Shown here: positions 1 to 12,600 of the stretch, piece after piece
Numbering within the stretch: the stretch's first letter is position 1
How the letters are laid out: each line of letters opens with the position of its first letter
Source of the DNA: Anastatus disparis
Taxonomy: Eukaryota; Arthropoda; Insecta; Hymenoptera; Eupelmidae
Assembly: GCA_017163975.1 (NCBI GenBank)
Contig: JAFFSR010000237.1
Coordinates: 5,890,001-5,954,000, forward strand
DNA length: 64,000 nt
Reading direction: 5' to 3'
The notes under the pieces: model-generated
What the model saw: the letters and a program-made list of their open reading frames with translations, nothing else
What the model was told of the DNA's origin: nothing
Database searches by the model: none
Program-made: the position numbers and the translations under genes

Positions 1-3000
1 TGCGAATTTCTCTATATTCATTTTAACTTGTAAAAGTTTAAAAAGTTTGGATCATCTCTGTATAATTTCAGCTCTATTTTTTAACAATTTTCACATCTGA
101 GCATTAAAATTTTAATATTTTAATCTGATGTAACAAGGCACACAACAGCGTAAAGTAAAAAAAAAGTTAAATAAGTCAAGATTGGTACTTAAACGACCTT
201 GGCCTTTCTTTGACAGCCTAACCTACTTTGTAAGTAGTTGCAAGATCAGATCGCCTCTGAGCATAATCAACAATATATATGACAAGCGAACAACTTGTCA
301 TGAATAGTAAATAACTGAGCTATATTTATTCAATACCAATTTTAATTTGTGTTCTAAAATTTTTTAATATTAATAAACAAATACATCGTAAATACACAAG
401 TATTTTATTTTAATTAAAAATTTTTAATAAGAAATTGACGTTAAACGGCGCTTGATCAAATTTCAATTTTCCACTGACATTTCTAAAATTAAAATTTTAT
501 AAAAATATCAAAAATATTGTCGAAAAATAAAGTTTACAAATTTTCAAAATATAATTTTAATATTAAATAAAATGTTAGAGACAGGTTTTTCAGTGTAGAA
601 CTGTCAACGAATAATATGAAGAATATATATTGCCAAGCCAAAGCACAAGGATAAATTGCAAGCGGCGTTACATTTAAAGCTTGCCTTAAACGTTACAGTG
701 TAATGCTACTTGTTGGAGAAGTTTCAAAACTGCAGAATGCACCGGATGTCGGATTAGTCAGCCTTTCAGACTTGGCTATTTACGCACTTAGGTATATAAA
801 TACATGTATATATGTACATAAATAAAGAAAAAAAAATTTTGCATAGTCATGCTCGTAGATTATCTTGGTCGACTCGACTGTAACACAGGAATTAGCCTTT
901 TCCAAGTTTAGAGCGATGTGTTTATAGCGGACTTGTACAATACCTTTAACATAAACTCTCTCTCTCTTCTTGTTACAGAATTGTTTCTCTTTATCTCTCC
1001 TTTCCTCTTTCTCTAGTTGTACTTTGGTCCCTTTTCTTGTACAACTATTAGAAGGAACTTTGAATGACTTAAGCGAGCTTGAGTAAACGTTTATTTCTAG
1101 TTAAATCGCGCAGATCATCATTTGTTAATTTACACTAACCAACATACTAATTTTTCTTGTTCTGCTTCTTTATCTTTAATATTGAAAATTTATTTGTGAA
1201 TAACGTTATTTTTCGTTATATATTTTTAAATATTTATAGTTTCATTGATAAAAATTTACAAAAATAAAATCGAGCAATTACATATTATTAAAAAGCACTT
1301 TAAAAGCAAGTATATTTGTGGCAAATTTTTTCAAATTAACATTTCTCGTTTAAGCATTTATAAAAGGATTTAATAATAAACACTTTATGATATTTTTATC
1401 ATTCAGTTTATATTATTTTTACTGCACATAAAGTATTGAAGATTATTGGAACATTTATTTTAAAAATCATTTATAATTTAATTTGTTGGACATTAAAAAA
1501 TATTTGATTTTAACGTTAAGTGTATTACTTGTTGAAATAAACCCTTAACTCGATTAGGTATCTTGAAGAACTCATCCATCTAAGAAATTTAATTATCTTT
1601 TTTGAACTGCAACCGAGGAAGTTCAGTTATTTAAAGAAAAACTCTTGAAATCATTGATTCAATTTATTTTATATCAGTAATTTTTAAAATGAACCTTTTG
1701 GTATCGGTTATAAGTGAATTTTTCCAATTTATTGATATTATTTAATTAGTTGCTTTGATTTCAAGATAATGTTTAATATTAACCAGTGTTCTTTATTTGA
1801 TCTCATTATATGTAAAGCAGTCTAGTCCTTGAAGTATAATAGGATCACTGGATTTTTACATTGTTTGTATTGTTTTACCTTGAAATCTTTTTTTAAATTG
1901 ACTTAAAGCGCATTCCACGTTTGAAAAAAGTAGATGATTTAATTATGCTACTTCGTGTTGAATGGTATAATTAATTTTTATAATAATTTGTTCTTTTAAA
2001 TATAAAATTAATATGAAATGAATATTTGATTTGTATGATAATTTTTACAATTTACAATGTCTAAAACAGTATACATCATTGTAGCGACATTTTTTACAAA
2101 CATAGAATATTTATGAAATTGTTCGCAGGCAATATTCGTAAAAAATAAAATACTGTTGTCAGATTATAAATAATATATGACAAGTTTTGATTTTTATTTG
2201 GTTTACGTATGATGTTTTTCATTTTTACAATTTAAACAAACAAAGCCATAAATTTATAAAAAAATTTTTGTACACAAGTAGTATGTAAACTTCCCTCGCT
2301 CATTTACAAAAAAGCATAGAGCCGTCTTTCTATTTTAAGAGCAGATATGTATACTTTATATGGACAAGCAAGGCATAAAATGTCAAGATCGCGTAAGTTT
2401 AATGATCTTAGCCTATAAAGGGTCGGATAGCTCCGATTTTTTTTTCAAAAGTTTTTCCATTTAATCATATCTACGCAAATATCTTCACCGATAAGAAGAT
2501 GTTTTTCAAATTTTTTATAGCGAAATAGGTTGGTTCAAGAAAGCAACACTTTACAGAAGTTTTCTTCTTTGAGAAAAGGCAGTCAGTCGTCGCAGACACT
2601 TCAACAAATCATCGCGGGATGTGCTACGCGAAACATTTACATTCAATTTAAATTCTAAATTTTGTTTTGCAACTTTATATACAGTTTAATAAAATAAAAC
2701 CATTATTTACTTAAATTAAAACTGACTTATCTGTATTTTGAATATACCCACATCGTTTTTTATCATAATTTATTTCATTAATAAATAATATTTTATACAA
2801 AATTAGATATTTAGAATAATATGGTATTAATACAGTCTACTACAAAATAGATCGATTATCAAGTACAATTACTCTAACATCGTTTTCCACATTTGTAAAT
2901 AAATTTTTGACTATTAAAAATTTTATAATTTCTTTATTTACAATGAAAATAGAACTTCTCTGCCGTATTACTGTGAATAGCCTCTGTCAAATTTTTGTGT

Positions 3001-3110
3001 CCGAGTTACTGAACCGCATTCGATACTCCATACATCAAACGGCGTGTATTGTACTAAAATATATTAATAAATAAAAATTTTTTTTTATTTAATACGTTAT
3101 AAAATTGTAA
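1..3110. other. AT-rich non-coding DNA, no gene recognised
   Basis: Long A/T runs and stop codons in every frame, with no open frame above about 60 codons and no family similarity that I recognise. A pyrimidine-rich patch lies at about 957-1016 (CT dinucleotides and TTTCTC units). A small perfect hairpin sits at 279-301, with ATGACAAG paired to CTTGTCAT across a 7-base loop. A less AT-rich patch at about 2570-2640 has no coding signal. Intron and intergenic DNA cannot be told apart from the sequence alone. Confidence 0.6.
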
Positions 3111-3319
3111 TATATACATGTATATAAATTAATTTTTGAAGCTATGCTTCTTACGCGACGTTACGGCAGGGGCACTAAATGTATAAAAATCGACAGTCCC
3201 AAATGTCACCCAGCGTGAATGAACGAATACGGCACAGGATGCCATTATTGCTATCAACATACAAACATTCTTTTTTCTCTTTCTTTCTTTCCCTCTCTCC
3301 CATTCCGCTTAAGAATATG

Positions 3320-3580
3320 CATGTATATACATATAAGAAAGATAAAGAAAAAGAGACTGCCTTGTTGTAACCGGCAAAGAAGGCTAGACATAGCCCCCTC
3401 CATTCGCGGCTACCTTTATTGTACATATAAGAGAAAGAAAGAGAGAGGGAGAAAGTCAATTCTTAAAGCCGGCGGACAGAGAAAGATAGACGCAACCCTC
3501 TCTATTCTTTATGAAAAAGAAAGAGAGAGGGAGAGAGTCAATTCTTAAAGCCGGCGGACAGAGAAGGATAGACGTAGAAT
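3320..3580. repeat. Minisatellite, unit about 82-98 bp
   Basis: A unit anchored by the word CCGGC recurs at 3371, 3469 and 3551, giving spacings of 98 and 82. Each unit runs from a GTCAATTCTTAAAG-like lead (diverged in the first copy) through CCGGC, a GAGAAAGATAGACG-like stretch, a CT-rich core and a GA-rich stretch (AAGAGAGAGGGAG). The last two leads and heads are nearly identical. The first unit is diverged and has a longer middle. Open frames on both strands here arise from the tandem GA/CT composition and are not counted as genes. Confidence 0.85.
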
Positions 3581-3822
3581 ACGATGATTAAATAAATAAA
3601 TTATGTAAATAATATTTATTTAATTTAAATTTTAAAATTAGTATACGTATGAAAATATGCGTTTGTATTTATAATATTATAATCTTAATATATTTTTTTG
3701 GCAAGAATTTTTTATTTTCTCTCATTATCTTCCTCCGTTTATTAATATGTGTATATTTATATAGTTGTTATTAATTACTACATTAATAACAAAAAATGAA
3801 AATTTAATAAAATTTAATAAAA

Positions 3823-4104
3823 TTTTTGTATTTTTCTGTTTACAATGCACATGACGAAAATTACGTTTACCTAAATATATGTTTTTTTAATAATTGATAT
3901 TAATAAAAAACTACATTATTAATACATTTTTAAATACATAATACATCGAATGAAAAATAACGTTTTTTTGTATTTTTCTATTTACAATGCACATGACGAA
4001 AATTACGTTTACCTAAATATATGTTTTTTTAATAATTGATATTAATAAAAAACTACATTATTAATATATTTTTAAATACATAATACATCGAATGAAAAAT
4101 AACA
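3823..4104. repeat. Tandem duplication, two 142 bp copies
   Basis: Two head-to-tail copies with a period of exactly 142 bases. TTTACAATGCACATGACG begins at 3839 and again at 3981, and TGAAAAATAA falls at 3951 and 4093. The copies differ at only a few positions (for example CTG versus CTA before TTTAC, and AATACATT versus AATATATT). The high identity points to a recent duplication. The sequence is A/T-rich and has no coding content. Confidence 0.9.
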
Positions 4105-4210
4105 TTTTCACTAAAAAATTAATTATAATTTTGCAAATGTCACACTTCCTAATTTCTATGTATATATACTGGAAGCATAGCTTCTGTCGGCCAGTCCTTA
4201 CGACTGCCAC

Positions 4211-5590
4211 TCCTGTTTTTTTTCTGAGCATGAAATATAGACATTACTTCTGTCGAATATAATTTGCGTTCTATTAAAATTGATACATATTTGAAAAACG
4301 CGCTGTATTACTGGCTTTTCAATTTAAATTGAGAAATATTATTTTTATCGATTATGAAATTAAAATGCTTTATTTTAATATAGTACATTTTCAAACACAT
4401 AAATCTGCATCTAAACATAAATTAGTAATCATGAAAGTCAATGTTTACTCTTAAGATTTTAGATAAAAAGTCAACATTAATTACTAAAACATGTGAAAAA
4501 TCATTTCTAAGAACTTTTATTTTTAAAAGCTACTTTAAATTTTATAGCATATTTATAAGGATTCAATATTTATGGTACATCGTTAAGGACGGATATATTA
4601 ATGAAATTTAATACACTTAAGGTTTAATTTAAATTAATTTTTTTGATTTTCATAATAATAAAAATTCAGATAACTAATAAAAACGATTATACCATGTTAA
4701 ACCGAAATTCATTAAGCTTCCCATTTAAAAATTATTTCTTTAAAAAATCAACAAATTTTCATTGTACCAATTTTCATCTATTAACTTTTCAATTTAACTA
4801 TTATAATCTCGTAATTTTCAGCCAAAATTAAATACATTCACCCGTAGAACATCAAGCATAAAAGCGAGAGATCATTCGTTAAGTCAAAACGGACAGGGAA
4901 GGTACGAAAGTAAAGGAAATAAAATAAACAAAAAAAAAAAACAAAGAGAAACATCCAAGTGAACGATAAACAAGGGATCTTCAAGCGAGAGAGATACAAT
5001 GCTCACTGACTTGTCTGGTTTTGAGCAGCCATTAGATAGTATTGTTAATTCAACGTGCGGTTGACATTTCATTTACGCTGGATACAATGTCCTCTCGCCC
5101 CCGACCTCTTCTTCGCCCCCCCTACCTCCGGCTCAAAATTCCCGTAGGGGTCGAGGTAAATGCATTCACGTAAATGCACGCGTTTATACGGCAAGGTTCT
5201 TGTATGTCATAGATAACTAAGGTATGTAAATGGATATGGAATGCAAGAAATGTGAAAATAATTTTGATAATTTTTTTTAAATTTCAAGTACAATTGTTTT
5301 AAGGTAGATTAACAAAGAAATAATAATTTTTTTTTATCTTATAATAATAATTTTGAATTAATTAATACGATGAATTAGTTAAATTAAATGTCAAACTTTA
5401 ATTTTATAAAATCTGTAAAAAATTTAATTTTTTTATATTTGTGATTCAAAAGAATGAATCTTTTAAAATATGTATAAAATTATATCATCGTTAAAATTTT
5501 TAAATAATTAAATAAAAAGTGTGTCTTTAAAATATTATAAATAATAATAATTAATGTCATGAGATCCACCTATAACAAAAAGATTTTACG
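4211..5590. other. AT-rich non-coding DNA with one GC patch
   Basis: No gene is recognised. The stretch is A/T-rich except at about 5085-5240, where C-rich sequence (CTCGCCCCCGACC and CGCCCCCCCTACC) is followed by two near-copies of GTAAATGCA about 14 bases apart. No long open frame crosses this patch. It could be regulatory, but nothing seen here proves it. Confidence 0.5.
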
Positions 5591-5599
5591 TTCTTCTAA

Positions 5600-5773
5600 C
5601 CTCAAAATCGCAACTTCTTTTCTCATTTTCGGCTCTCAGAACGTAAAATTCATTACGTTACTTGGACAAAAAGGCTTTTTAACGAAACTCGTTACAAACC
5701 TCGCCTTCGGCTCGGCTTGTAATCTTCTCGTTTCGTAAAAAAAGCCTATCTGTCCACGGAACGTAATGTACTA
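5600..5773 (+). mobile_element. Foldback MITE, copy 1 (CATTACGTT family)
   Basis: The core is an imperfect palindrome. The left arm starts CATTACGTTACTTGGACA and continues through AAAGGC, a T run and ACGAAAC. The right arm, read on the other strand, starts CATTACGTTCCGTGGACAG and continues through TAGGC, a T run and ACGAAACGAG. The centre contains CTTCGGCTCGG. A unique lead of about 45 bases (CTCATTTTCGGCTCTCAG) precedes the palindrome. The same sequence occurs on the minus strand at 46536-46710 at roughly nine identities in ten, lead included, so this is a dispersed element and not a local hairpin. It encodes no protein. Superfamily is not assigned because no target duplication is clear. Confidence 0.8.
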
Positions 5774-6489
5774 TTCCTTCATACCCGTGCCGGAACTTCG
5801 CCTAAAAGTGCCTCTCGTGCGGCAGGGAACGGGCAAATTACATTTGTGATTTTCTTTACAGTCACATGCTCAGAAGCCACTGCGCACCTTCATACTACAA
5901 CAGTTTCGGTCGCTTCACTGTCTGCTGCATGTTCCGACTATATCTATATATACTCAGTATGTCTAACCTCTGTTATTATACATCAAAAATCGTTAGACAT
6001 AACTGTTAAAATTATGAAATACACACACACATGATAATTACACACGTTTTTTTTATATGAATTATCATTAGAATATTTACTGTATATCCTATGTTATCAG
6101 CTATAGGATACACATGTTCCGTTTTTTCACATTTCTTTCATGCATACACAATTTTTTTTTAACTCGCGATATTTTTTTCACGACACTCACAACACGCTTT
6201 TAGACACTTCAGAAATTAAAACACAAATAAAATTCTTAAATATTCATGTTCTTTCATGTATTTTTTTGTTTCATTACACATTTTATTTATTTGAAATATT
6301 AAATAAAACGAATTATTTATTTTCGATTCTTTCTTTCTTTCTGTCTTTCTCTCTCTCTTTCACGCTCTCAACATATGCTATAGCTGCTTACGCATGCGCG
6401 CTACAACAAACTAAAGCATCAAATGACTTTTCACTCAAAGTCGTTTTCGATGTATTTTTTACTTAAAAATGGATTTTTATCTTTTTGGG
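5774..6489. other. Interior between two inverted foldback modules
   Basis: At 5774 the sequence TTCCTTCATACCCGTGCC leads into GGAACTTCGCC. Near 6493-6520 the reverse complement of almost the same 28 bases appears (GGCGAAGTTCCGGCCGGGC, then ATGAAGGAA). The roughly 650 bases between are A/T-rich, with a CT-rich stretch at about 6328-6368 (TTTCTTTCTTTCTGTC). No coding gene is visible. The open frames here run across the T- and C-rich sequence and end in the right-hand foldback. Confidence 0.5.
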
Positions 6490-6658
6490 ATGGCGAAGTT
6501 CCGGCCGGGCATGAAGGAAAATCGTATACGCTCCTCGGCACGAAAAAGGCTCATCATATGCGCGTGTTTTGCTTTGCTCGGCTGACGCCTCGCAAAGCAA
6601 ACTTACACGCGCATGGAATGAGCCTGTTCCGTACCTCGGAACGTAATATACTATTAAT
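6490..6658 (-). mobile_element. Foldback module, diverged relative of the 5.6 kb element
   Basis: A palindrome lies between 6548 and 6628. The left arm is AGGCTCATCATATGCGCGTG followed by a TTTGCTTTGC stretch. The right arm, reverse-complemented, reads AGGCTCATTCCATGCGCGTG followed by a TTTGCTTTGC stretch. The loop contains CGGCTGACGCC. The outer end reads CGGAACGTAATATACTA on the plus strand, matching CGGAACGTAATGTACTA at the end of the 5.6 kb copy. Read on the minus strand the module is palindrome then TTCCTTCATGCCCGG, the same order as at 5600-5802 on the plus strand. The two modules are therefore related but carry different palindrome arms. Confidence 0.65.
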
Positions 6659-6659
6659 A

Positions 6660-8560
6660 CATATTCAAAATTTAATAATATTCTAATGTAATTAAATATT
6701 AATTATGTTAAATAATATGTAGTACTTAATTTTTAATAAGCATTATTGCTGCGATATTTATTTAATTAAGTTTAATATTAGGTTGGTTACAAGTTTTTTT
6801 TTATCTTTCTTTTGGTAGATATTTTATTTATTACAGCATGATTTTATGCATTTTACAGATTCGAATAAATAAATCATAAACAAATAATGTTCAAGCTCAA
6901 GAATTTCATATCAATTTAAATATCTTCTAAGAAGTATATAATTTTCTCTACATCTATCATTTGAGTTTAATTTTAGTATCTTTAATAGAAATTAAGAGCA
7001 TTTACTTTCAATCCAAAGTAAAACATTAAAAGATACGACGAAGAAAAAGAAATAACGTTAAACAAAATCATTCAGTAGAAACAGTAGTTGAATTGGATAG
7101 AAAGACAAAGAGTAGATATAAAGATATACAGTTATGAAGAAAGATCATATTGGCATTGGAGTTTTTCCTCCTCCTTTCTCTCCTCTTCATAAGAGTAAAA
7201 TGTACCTTCCGGGTTTTCGATATAACTTTGAAGAGCAGTCAAACTACGTTCAAGGTTTTGATACTTCTACTACTGCATGACTAGAGGCTTATATATATCT
7301 TGCATTGAAAGATCGACATTATACGGTGTATGCAGTAGTTTATAGGGGAAGAAAGGTCCTTCTTTACTATTTGTAGACTGCTCCTACTGTGAGATAGCGG
7401 GACACATCGGGCGTTACGCGAGACAAATAAGATCAATGAAATATCAATGAGTTAAATCAATACAATTTTTCATTTTACAAATCATCTTAACATTTGTTTT
7501 TTATCTTTTATATGTATTTTCATATACTTAATATTATAAAATATTTATGAATGAGAAAACGTAATGAAAGATGCATGATTAATAATTGTAATAATAACAT
7601 AGTTTCAAGAGTTTCGATGAAATTTTTTTCTAACAGGTTAACAATAAAAATTTCTACTTATTTTATTTGTTATAACGTGGTAGTAATTATTTTGGTCATA
7701 TTTCAACAGAAAAAAGGTATTTGTTTTTAAGTCGTAAATAAATCGGTCAAGTTGTAATGGACACAGAACATGAATGGCAGTAAAAAATGTTGAATTTTGT
7801 TTTTATTTAGAAAACATTTGAAAACAAAGAATTTCACTTTACACGAATTGAAAATTAAATTTCATTTTACACGCGATAAATTTGTAACTCTGTAATAAAA
7901 GTTTAACTAAAGTCGACAGACGGAATAACAATAAAAAATAAATAAATAACTTCCAAAATATTATTAGAATAGCTTTATCACAGTATGAAAAATTTTCTAA
8001 TAAATTCAAAGCGACTAAGTCGAGTATTTTAAGTATTTTATGGTTAGGACAGTAAAATCAAGTAATACGAAATGAAATATAATGTGAAGCAAATATTCCA
8101 AGTAGTTCAAGTGCGTTGCTGGTCAGACAGAAATTCATATAAAGTTTTCATTACCCGCGGCTGCTATTCCCCTAACTTTATGAATATATATTAATATTTA
8201 TTTCAATTACAATGTCAAATAAGACATGAAATTATTAAATAGCCAATATCCCAGCTAATTCGTAATTAAAGTTTCATTTAAAAAATACTTTTTACTGTTT
8301 CTTACATTCCTGACCCATTTTGTAAAATATTTTATTATAATTTATTTGCATTATTGTTCCTCAAATATCATTGAATAATTGGCTTCAGTTTCAGCTCGAG
8401 ACATTTAAGTACCAATCATAAATTTCACCCTCTGTTTCGAGTCTCAGATGAAAATCAAGACGATAGGAGATCATTAATACACATACATATCAGCCATAGT
8501 ATAGTGAAGATACTTTATCGTGTGTCTACACATAAAAGCTTACCTAGATCCAAACAGTGA
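6660..8560. other. AT-rich non-coding DNA
   Basis: No gene is recognised. A moderately GC-balanced stretch at about 7130-7430 has CT-rich sequence near its start and no long open frame. Near 7830-7880 a short imperfect direct repeat (TTTCACTTTACACG then TTTCATTTTACACG) occurs about 30 bases apart. The rest is A/T-rich. Confidence 0.5.
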
Positions 8561-8765
8561 AGAGCAGGCGGTACAGACAATAGGACAACGATCAAAGCCT
8601 CCCAAAGAAGGCGATAACTAAGAGGGCCGAAGGCCGGCATGTTAACGACCATTAGGCAACGACCCTCCTCTTAGATCGGCACCTCATCTTCAGATCAATT
8701 TTCGGCTACTCACCTAACTTGCCATTCAATGCCTTAGGCAATGTAACCATTGACATCCTATCTTG
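8561..8765. other. GC-balanced island with inverted repeat
   Basis: This patch stands out from its A/T-rich surroundings. It contains a GGCCGAAGGCCGGC stretch. A longer pairing is possible between CTAAGAGGG starting at 8618 and CCCTCCTCTTAG ending at 8674, which would make an imperfect stem of about 10 base pairs. I see no open frame or tRNA signal in it. Possible explanations are a conserved non-coding element or an old transposon fragment. Confidence 0.35.
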
Positions 8766-9169
8766 ATTTCACGTATATGCCTAATCATTACTTCCCTTTG
8801 ACAGTGACTTTTTCTTTGTCTGTAACAAAAAAAAAGAAAAAAACTTAATGTATTTTAAAAATGATATTAAGAAGATAGAGTAGTTTTATTTTTAATGTAA
8901 ACTTTTGATGTTTATGAAAATTTTCCTAATTACGTTATTTGCAATATCGTTCAGCAAATTATCTGGCGTATATTAATTAAATAAATGTTTCAGCAAGTAT
9001 CAATGTTAATTTGTTGATTTGTAAAATAAGGAAAATATTTAATGAAACTCAATAACATCATGAAAAAATAAAAGTTGTATGTAGTATGTAACTATATACA
9101 CCTAAAGTAAATATTATTAGAAAAAGTATCAACACGTGTGACACTATAATATAACGAATGTTTACATTT

Positions 9170-9660
9170 TGCGCTATTTATATTCAGAGGCGTGGCCTTT
9201 AATAAGCGAAAGTTGCACGTGGCCGTAATTGGTGACTAGTCGAGAGAACAAAAACAAAAATTCCTCTCTTTCTTTTGGGAATCTCCGACGAAATTAAAGT
9301 TTTAATCAATTTTTTTCGTAGCCTAAACAAAAAGTTTTCCACGTGCTGATAAAAACAAGGATAAAGGAATTTCATTTCAATCAACATTTGAACTGTTATA
9401 ATGTGAAAGAAATGGTCAAACTTAATAGAGAGAGAAACTCACAAAGTGGTTATATGTACGAGTTATGCTACGAGAAAACGAATTCTGGACGATCAAGCCA
9501 CCGTAGCGCAGCATGCAACAAACATAAAGCTAAGTATAATACACAAAATAGGTTTTCAGTAGAGTGAGGCCAAAATGGGCCAGCCCTTGTAATTGGATTT
9601 GGATTGTGGCGTACATTCACTCGCTGCGTGAAACGGAAAATAAGGTTACGAGTTTAAAGT
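9170..9660. other. Possible conserved non-coding element
   Basis: The segment 9185-9240 is unusually balanced for the window. It holds GGCGTGGCCTTTAATAAGCG and GCACGTGGCCGTAATTGG, which include an E-box-like CACGTG and a homeodomain-type TAATTG core. A second block at about 9565-9645 carries CTTGTAATTGGATTTGG. A 74-codon plus-strand frame and a 62-codon minus-strand frame overlap here, but neither resembles a known protein. Regulatory DNA is one explanation and would need cross-species conservation to support it. Confidence 0.3.
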
Positions 9661-12600
9661 TATAAAGTTAATATAAAATAACAACTGAATAATAATAAAG
9701 AGTTTATTATTCTTCAGAATAATTACTATTAATCGTTCGATCATAGATTATAAGTTCATTTTTTATATTGAATTTTGAAAAATTTAATGTCATTCTTGCT
9801 AATTGAAATAATTTAATTAAACATAAAATGCAATTATAAGGAAACAAAGAAGTCCTACAGTGCATTAATACCGTACTTGTTGTAAATATCTTAATTGCTT
9901 TTATCTGCTTTATAATATCAAAAGTAAATTATAATGAATCGAATCCAGTTGCATTATTATATGTCAGACTCTTCAAAGGTCCACTTAAATAAATTTCGTA
10001 TTGTATGAAATAAAAACAAAAAAAGTTTTAATGTAAGAATACGTATTATATTCATTATTATAACGATGATTATTGCTACGAGCTTCAACTAAAAGCTCTT
10101 AATAAAGTTTGAAATTGGTGTAACTTTTAGCTCGAATATTCATAGCTTGTGTTGCAAGATTAACTTTTTTTTTAACGAACCTCCAAGCAATGTACTGAAA
10201 GAACCTACTAACGATTATACGCTATTCAAAATCTCTGTATAGAAAAGCAAAACGTTAAATTTTCCATAACGTTTTCATCACTTTATAAACCGCAATAGCT
10301 CGTTCATTTATTTTTCTTTTTTTCGGTTACAAAAGTAACATTCATATAATCTTTACCTTTATATACAACGTTAAGAATCTTTTTTCTAAAAAAAAAAGAA
10401 AACTTGAACTGAAATTTAATGTTGACTTTTTTTAACCGTTTCTTTAATATCCTCTCTGTGCATTTGAATGTTTGAAAAGAAACTCCTTCAAATAAAAAAA
10501 AAGGAGATAAGAAAGCTTAACGCATACGTGTCGGTTCATTAACACTCGACTAATGAAATTTTAATTGCTTTGATTCATTTACAAAATTCAACACTCTAAT
10601 TTTGTACTGTAACATCGGAAATCTCGTTACTTTTTATTTAATTTTAGCTCTTTTTTTGTCTTTTTTTTCCTTTTTATATCATCTACTTTTCTGAAACGAA
10701 AAATCAATTGGACGCCATCTATAGATTCAAAGACTAGCAATGCTTTTACCATAGCTGCGTCGCAGTATACGTGCTTTGCATCAAATTCAAACACGTTTTC
10801 TGATGCATCATTCACGCCATTCCTTTCTTTCTCTTTCTCACTCGCTCTCCCTCTCCTCGATTGAAGATATATAGAAAAAGGGGGATGGGGGCAGAGAAGG
10901 CCGATAGGAAGAAAGACAGTTTTATTCACGCCTCATATGAGAACGTTATATTCATGTATACCATCAATGACATTTATTCTTCGCATCGAGCGTGTCAATA
11001 AGATAAATGCTTTTGTCCGGGGCACATATGTTAGAAGAGAAGGAATATTTGAATAAAAATTTACAGAGACAAGTATCGGATTCTTCTTTTTTTCTTCTTT
11101 ATTTTGATTGTATTGATTCGTTCGTAATATAAATTTATTAAGATATTAATTTTACCGACAGTAAAATTACGATAACATTTATTACTTTTATTTGATTTCT
11201 TGGAATTTAATTATACATTTATGCTACAATGCATAATTTATATTTAAAAAGTACTTGAGCACTTATCGGATAAAATTAATGATATAAATGAATCGTCGTT
11301 CGTATATTCTAAGAATAGAAATAAGCTTACTTTATTGTGAAACATCTTTTTAAATTTTTTTTCAGTTTATTTTTTATATCTTGTTTATTAACAACAAAAT
11401 AATAATCATGTCTTGATACTTAATTTAAATATTTAATTTAATATAAAGTTATAATGATAAATTAATTTATCAATAATAAAGTTGAAAGAAAAGAAGAAAG
11501 CTTTAACTCTTGTCAGTATGAACATTATCTTTGGTTATAAAAGAATAAAATTACATATATGTAAAGATTATAAAAAATAATACAGTCAGAATAAGATATT
11601 CAATATTATATTTCAAAATAAAATATTTCAAAAAGTTTTTTTTTCTATAAAAAATCATATTTTAAAATAATTTTAAAAATATCATTATTTCATCACACTG
11701 TATTATACAAAAAATGAAAAAAATTTACATGGTTCTCAAAAAAAATTGTATTCTCGAACTTACAAAAAATCTCATTTATCATTCAGTACCGTTGCAGAAG
11801 AAAAAAAATATTTTTTACTATGTTCGTATTATAGTATTTCGTGGTAAAAATTCAAATTGAAAACTCATACATCTTTTGAATACAAATATAAATAAACTCA
11901 AGCATGTAATTTAAAAAGTACATAATCGAAGTACATTTCTATCTCAATACTTCACTGCTGAAAAGGAGGAAGTCGAAAAACTTAAATGGTCTCTTACCAA
12001 ATTTAAACAGCTTAAAAAAATGATGACAAAAATTTTCTTATGACAATGTCACTTTGAGATCTTTATTTATTATTTAAAAATGTAGTTTTATATAAATATA
12101 TCATTAGAAATTCTGCTCATAATAAATTTTTTCAACCCCTCGTACAATTTTATATTTATATCACACAGTATAAACTCATTTTTATACATGAGCTCATCAA
12201 CAACAGCATCGATTATAACATTAAACAAAACTTTAAAAGCAACTTACAGCACAGTTCATCCATTTGCTATAAAAAAAAAGGTAATCACTCGGGTATCGAT
12301 CATCATAGTCCTGGTAAATATTAAACGTCGCAATATGAAACACTCCACTCTCAATAACGAACTGCTTTAGCACGCGTATATATACACTAGAGTAATGAGG
12401 AAGTGGCTTGTAATAGCTACTTGACTACGACTATCTCCATTAAAGTTTTATTTTTGTGTGCTCACACGTGTATAGATGTGGGGTAAATTCAACGGCTTTA
12501 TATAATACTTTGTATTTTCTTTGTTTCTTCCCCCTTTGGGCTTTCTCTTATGGACTCGTGGTGGTTTTTATTATTAGTATCTATGCGGTTAGATTACTTT

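Noticed and set aside
3175..3548. Three overlapping frames of 63-109 codons
   Set aside because: They lie on the minisatellite and its GA/CT-rich flanks and follow repeat structure in different phases.
6140..6686. Frames of 108 and 87 codons
   Set aside because: The first lies on T/C-rich sequence. The second runs into the right-hand foldback module and has no independent support.
10627..10929. 100-codon minus-strand protein
   Set aside because: Most of it covers GA/CT-rich and A-rich sequence, ends in a lysine run, and resembles no family I know.
11530..11546. miR-9-like word TCTTTGGTTAT
   Set aside because: Similarity stops after 11 bases and there is no hairpin around it.
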